From CAWVVV01 sp964629165 (lineage in GTDB: Bacteria; Verrucomicrobiota; Verrucomicrobiia; Opitutales; Oceanipulchritudinaceae): DNA of 18,018 bases. The translations under genes were made by a program, and so were the position numbers. The notes below the pieces were generated by a model. That model saw nothing but the letters and a program-made list of their open reading frames with translations. It was not told the origin of the DNA and did no database searches. This document shows positions 15,387-18,018 of this stretch, one piece after another. Positions within the stretch are counted from its first letter, which is position 1. Every line of letters starts with the position of its first letter. The DNA lies in assembly GCA_964629165.1 (NCBI GenBank), contig CAZVQJ010000035.1, positions 1-18,018 on the forward strand, written 5' to 3'.

Positions 15387-15414
15387 ATTAGAAAGGCAAC
15401 AGGGGACTTGTCCA
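15387..15414 (-). promoter_or_regulatory. Promoter candidate for module B
   Basis: On the minus strand TGGACA (15409-15414) and TCTAAT (15387-15392) are 16 bp apart, each five of six to the sigma-70 consensus. The predicted start is near 15380. It lies just downstream of terminator A, consistent with a separate transcription unit. Confidence 0.5.
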
Positions 15415-15422
15415 AGGGGCAC

Positions 15423-15449
15423 AAAAAAACCGCCCACTTTCGTGGGCGG
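15423..15449 (-). terminator. Rho-independent terminator A, downstream of mlaD
   Basis: On the minus strand an 8-bp perfect stem CCGCCCAC/GTGGGCGG closes a GAAA tetraloop and is followed by seven T. It would end both the mlaEFD transcript and the candidate RNA A. Confidence 0.93.
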
Positions 15450-15460
15450 CGCTTCCAAGT

Positions 15461-15479
15461 GCTTAACCAAACTACAAAC
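15461..15479 (-). repeat. Shared element, copy A
   Basis: In RNA orientation this reads GTTTGTAGTTTGGTTAAGC, followed one base later by CTTGG. It differs from copy B by one extra G and by the spacing to CTTGG. The two copies start 147 bp apart. Confidence 0.75.
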
Positions 15480-15513
15480 TGAACTGAAACTCGACTGATG
15501 TGCTGTTCAATGA

Positions 15514-15542
15514 TGTAGACGCGCTCCAGAGAGGTTTGTTCA
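15514..15542 (-). promoter_or_regulatory. Weak promoter candidate for module A
   Basis: On the minus strand TGAACA (15537-15542) and TCTACA (15514-15519) are 17 bp apart. Matches to consensus are only four and three of six, but the boxes stand in the same place relative to the shared element as those of module B (both begin TTGRACA). Confidence 0.28.
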
Positions 15543-15560
15543 ATAAATTCGGATCTAATT

Positions 15561-16544
15561 TCAGAAAAGTGCTCCGGCGGCGGTGCCGACGGCAGAAATC
15601 GGTCCGGAATCTCCCACGGAGTCGAGGGCCTGGTCCGCCTTCTGGAGCATGCCGCGAAGTTCCCGGTAAAGTTCATCGTCGGTCACGAGCTTGCCGAGGG
15701 TGCCTTCTCCCGAGTTCAGTTTCTCGGAGAACTCGCGCAGGTTATCGACCGAAACCTGAAGTTCCCGGGCGAGACCATCGTCGTTGATGAGCTTGCCGAG
15801 GCTGCCTTCGCCCTGATCGATGCGGTTCACGATTCTTCTGGCATCCGCAAACATCATCCTGGCCTCGCCTGCGGCCTCTTCGATTTCTGCGACGGTCGTC
15901 ATGAGCTCATCGTAGGCTTCGCGATCATTGATCAGTTTTCCGATCGTGCCTTCGGTGCTGTTGAGACGGGCGGTGAGTGCTTCGAGGTTCGCGACAATGG
16001 AGTCGAATTGGGAACGGTTCTCCGTCACGAGAGCGTTCAGGTTCGAGAAGAGCGACTCGGAGTCTCCGCCGCCGAGACCAGAGAAGGAATCGGCGATCTC
16101 GTTCAATTTTTGCCCGAGTTCACCGACCTGCTTGATGACGTCGTTGAAGTCTGCACTCGGCTCGGTCTCCACGCGGGCACCGTCCTCGAGGTATTGGCCG
16201 GCTTCTCCATATCGCAAGGTGATGTAATTCTGCCCGAGGAGGCTCGACATCGCAATCGAAGCAACGGAGTCCTCGGGGATTTCCACTCCCGGCTGAATGC
16301 GCAGGATGGCTTCCGCTTCGCCTCCGTCGAGAGCTGTCTTTTCGACGCTTCCGATGCGGACTCCGGCGAGGCGGACATCGGATCCGGCGGTCAGGGTCTT
16401 CAGATTGTTGAACCGGGCGGTGATGCGGTAGCCCTCGCTGTCGGTCAGCTGAACGTTACCGACGACGGTGTAGACAACGTAGAGGAGGGCGAGGCCGCAG
16501 AGGAAAAACAGGCCGACCGCCGCTGCTTGGATTCCGTGTTTCAT
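15561..16544 (-). CDS. mlaD: MlaD-type MCE-domain substrate-binding protein
   Basis: This 327-residue protein is the periplasmic lipid-binding subunit of a phospholipid ABC transporter (Mla/Mce type). A single N-terminal membrane helix (about 8-29) anchors it. The MCE domain runs from about 38 to 128, with VRLAGVRIGSVEK and SSLLGQNYITL. The rest is a long helical region, likely coiled coil. It contains three repeats of a Gly-rich motif: TEGTIGKLIND (197-207), GEGSLGKLIND (245-255) and GEGTLGKLVTD (279-289). The start is the ATG at 16544, two bases after the mlaF stop, so the two are one operon. Terminator A lies about 110 bp downstream. Confidence 0.92.
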   Translation of the reverse strand: MKHGIQAAAVGLFFLCGLALLYVVYTVVGNVQLTDSEGYRITARFNNLKTLTAGSDVRLAGVRIGSVEKTALDGGEAEAILRIQPGVEIPEDSVASIAMSSLLGQNYITLRYGEAGQYLEDGARVETEPSADFNDVIKQVGELGQKLNEIADSFSGLGGGDSESLFSNLNALVTENRSQFDSIVANLEALTARLNSTEGTIGKLINDREAYDELMTTVAEIEEAAGEARMMFADARRIVNRIDQGEGSLGKLINDDGLARELQVSVDNLREFSEKLNSGEGTLGKLVTDDELYRELRGMLQKADQALDSVGDSGPISAVGTAAGALF

Positions 16545-16546
16545 GT

Positions 16547-17326
16547 TCAGTCGATGGGATGTGCTCTTCGAGCGGTGTTGATCGTTGGATGCATGAACGC
16601 CCGAACGGATGCCTCGTCGGAATTGACGAGTTCCTCGGGAGTTCCCTGGAAGACTAGCTGGCCGCGCATGAGAAGTGCCGCCCGATCGGCGACGCCCTGC
16701 ATGAGGTCGCGGTCGTGAGTCACGACAAAGCTGGTTGCTCCGGTGCGCTCACGAACATGCGCGATGAGCTCACTGACGGTTGCGGCGGTAACGGGGTCGA
16801 GTTCGGAGGTGGGTTCGTCGTAGAGGATGACCTGGGGTTCCATGACGATGGCGCGGGCGACGGCCACCCGCTTGCGCATGCCGCCGGAGAGCTCCGCGGG
16901 GATTTTGTTCCCTGCCTCGCCGATCCCGAGCGCCTCCATCGCATTCTCGACGCGTTCCCGGATCTCGTCTTCAGGGTAGAGACGATGTTCGCGGGGAAAC
17001 AACGCGAGGTTGTTGAAAACGGTCATCGAGTTAAAGAGGGCACCGGCCTGAAACACCATCGCAGTATGGATCTTGCGGTGCGTCTCGGGATCACTTGCGT
17101 CCAATCCGGCGATCAGGACATCTCCCCGGTCAGAAGCTTCGAGGCCGATCACGTGTTTCATGAGGACCGACTTGCCGGAGCCAGAGGGACCCATCAGGGC
17201 GAAGATCTCGCCCGGTTCGATCTTGAGAGAGACACCACGAAGTACCTCTTGCTGCCCATAGCTCTTGTAGAGGTCACGCACCTCGATGGAGGCGGCGTCG
17301 ACGTCGGGATAAAGGCGTTCACTCAT
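16547..17326 (-). CDS. mlaF: MlaF-type ABC transporter ATPase
   Basis: This 259-residue ATPase powers the MlaFED-type lipid transporter. Walker A GPSGSGKS is at 46-53, the Q-loop at Gln93 (MVFQAGALFNSMTVFNN is the Mla-family form), the signature LSGGMRKR at 146-153, Walker B VILYDEP at 166-172, and the switch His in VVTHD. The D-loop segment reads PTSELDP where PTSGLDP is usual. The ATG at 17326 is preceded directly by an in-frame GTG that could also serve. It starts 4 bp after the mlaE stop and ends 2 bp before mlaD. Confidence 0.95.
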   Translation of the reverse strand: MSERLYPDVDAASIEVRDLYKSYGQQEVLRGVSLKIEPGEIFALMGPSGSGKSVLMKHVIGLEASDRGDVLIAGLDASDPETHRKIHTAMVFQAGALFNSMTVFNNLALFPREHRLYPEDEIRERVENAMEALGIGEAGNKIPAELSGGMRKRVAVARAIVMEPQVILYDEPTSELDPVTAATVSELIAHVRERTGATSFVVTHDRDLMQGVADRAALLMRGQLVFQGTPEELVNSDEASVRAFMHPTINTARRAHPID

Positions 17327-17330
17327 CACT

Positions 17331-18017
17331 TTAGAAATCGAGGAGAAAGTTGGTGACGAAGTAATCGACGGCGAGGATGAGCGTGATGCTGACGACCACG
17401 GCCTTGGTCACCGCCTGGCCGATCTCGCGGGGACCGCCGCGGGCGTTCAGGCCGATATTGCAGCTGACGAGCACCACAAGAAAGCCGAAGATTTCACCTT
17501 TGATCAGCCCGTCGATAAGGGCGTCGCGATCGACATACTCCCGGAGCGAGTTGTAGTAGGTCTCTGCCGTCAGATCGATCCATGGCACGGAGGTGACGAC
17601 GAGCTGGCCGCCCGCCCATCCGGTGACGACAGAGGCCATCACCAACACGGGCATGACCACGGTGATGGCTGCGAGACGCGGCATCACGAGGATGCGTTCG
17701 GGCGGGATGTTCATTGTGCGGAGGGCGTCGATCTCCTGATAAACCCGCATCGAAGCGAGTTCTGCGGTTGTTGCGGAACCGATCCGCCCGGCCACCATGA
17801 TGGCTGTCATAACGGGCCCGAGTTCCCGCACCATCGCCACCCCGACGATCGATCCGATAAACTGGTTGATCTGGATATCGCGCATGCTGAATCCGATCTG
17901 CAACGCGAGGACGGCCCCGATCGAAATGCTGAGAACGACGACGAGAGGCACGGTGGCGTATCCCATGAACCAGCAATGTTCGATGAAGCGGCGATGCTGG
18001 CGCGGCAGCGTCGGTAG
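17331..18017 (-). CDS. mlaE: MlaE-type permease, N-terminus missing at window end
   Basis: The inner-membrane permease of the Mla-type transporter. 228 codons are visible and the frame stays open to the window edge, so the N-terminus lies beyond 18018. The visible part begins LPTLPRQHRRFIEHCWFMGY. It contains the family segment VAMVRELGPVMTAIMVAGRI followed by GSATTAELASMRVYQEIDALRTM, then about four further hydrophobic helices, and ends FVTNFLLDF. An internal ATG at 17966 lies in mid-domain and is not the start. It is the first gene seen of the mlaE-mlaF-mlaD operon. Confidence 0.94.
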   Translation of the reverse strand, partial: LPTLPRQHRRFIEHCWFMGYATVPLVVVLSISIGAVLALQIGFSMRDIQINQFIGSIVGVAMVRELGPVMTAIMVAGRIGSATTAELASMRVYQEIDALRTMNIPPERILVMPRLAAITVVMPVLVMASVVTGWAGGQLVVTSVPWIDLTAETYYNSLREYVDRDALIDGLIKGEIFGFLVVLVSCNIGLNARGGPREIGQAVTKAVVVSITLILAVDYFVTNFLLDF

Positions 18018-18018
18018 G

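Larger units (their letters stand above)
15422..15507 (-). ncRNA. Candidate small RNA A (mlaD-proximal of two sibling modules)
   Basis: Between the mlaD stop and module B the minus strand holds a second unit of about 85 nt. It has a possible promoter at 15514-15542, a weak stem TGAAC/GTTCA, the shared element at 15461-15479, and terminator A. Order and spacing mirror module B although the flanking bases differ. It may instead be only the 3' UTR of the mla operon. The repeated element makes the sRNA reading more attractive. No coding potential is seen. Confidence 0.42.

Noticed and set aside
15317..15676. 119-codon minus-strand frame across the mlaD end and the gene-free region
   Set aside because: It runs through terminator A and both copies of the shared element, has no family resemblance, and overlaps mlaD in another frame.

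Overview
The window reads as about 18 kb of chromosomal, gene-dense, GC-rich DNA from a Gram-negative bacterium. SecA carries the enlarged NBD1 region and the RGRCARQGDPG form of motif VI that are typical of Bacteroidota, Chlorobiota and Verrucomicrobiota. Together with high GC, few Shine-Dalgarno sequences, Lnt and an Mla-type lipid transporter, this fits Verrucomicrobiota (Opitutae-like) best. That placement is inference and no 16S or other marker is present. I see no mobile elements, phage genes, CRISPR arrays, tRNAs or rRNAs.

Layout. 1-2229: the C-terminal end of an M3 oligopeptidase, a membrane zinc metallopeptidase of the YugP type (+), then a convergent inositol-monophosphatase-family gene (-). 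2376-5077: bifunctional NAD(P)HX epimerase/dehydratase (nnr) overlapping dprA (+). 5135-6963: a minus-strand cluster transcribed nrdR, unknown protein, HIT protein, RibD_C/DHFR-fold protein. 7056-7637: a TrpG/PabA amidotransferase (-), divergent from tgt (7739-8884, +). 9007-9387: a small coiled-coil plus helix-turn-helix protein that resembles a nucleoid-associated protein in layout, followed by about 300 bp without a gene holding a folded RNA candidate that ends in a strong terminator. 9697-14431: secA then lnt (+). 14493-15239: rsmE (-). 15240-15560: a gene-free stretch with two tandem minus-strand modules, each with promoter-like boxes, a shared 18-19 nt sequence and its own Rho-independent terminator. 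15561-18017: an Mla-type ABC transporter operon, mlaE (cut by the window end), mlaF, mlaD (-).

Functionally the window is mostly housekeeping: envelope biogenesis (SecA, Lnt, Mla system), nucleotide and cofactor repair (Nnr, HIT, NrdR), RNA modification (Tgt, RsmE) and DNA uptake or recombination (DprA). The least explained parts are the tandem sRNA-like modules between mlaD and rsmE, the structured RNA upstream of secA, the coiled-coil/HTH protein, and a Tgt that lacks two of its four expected zinc ligands.
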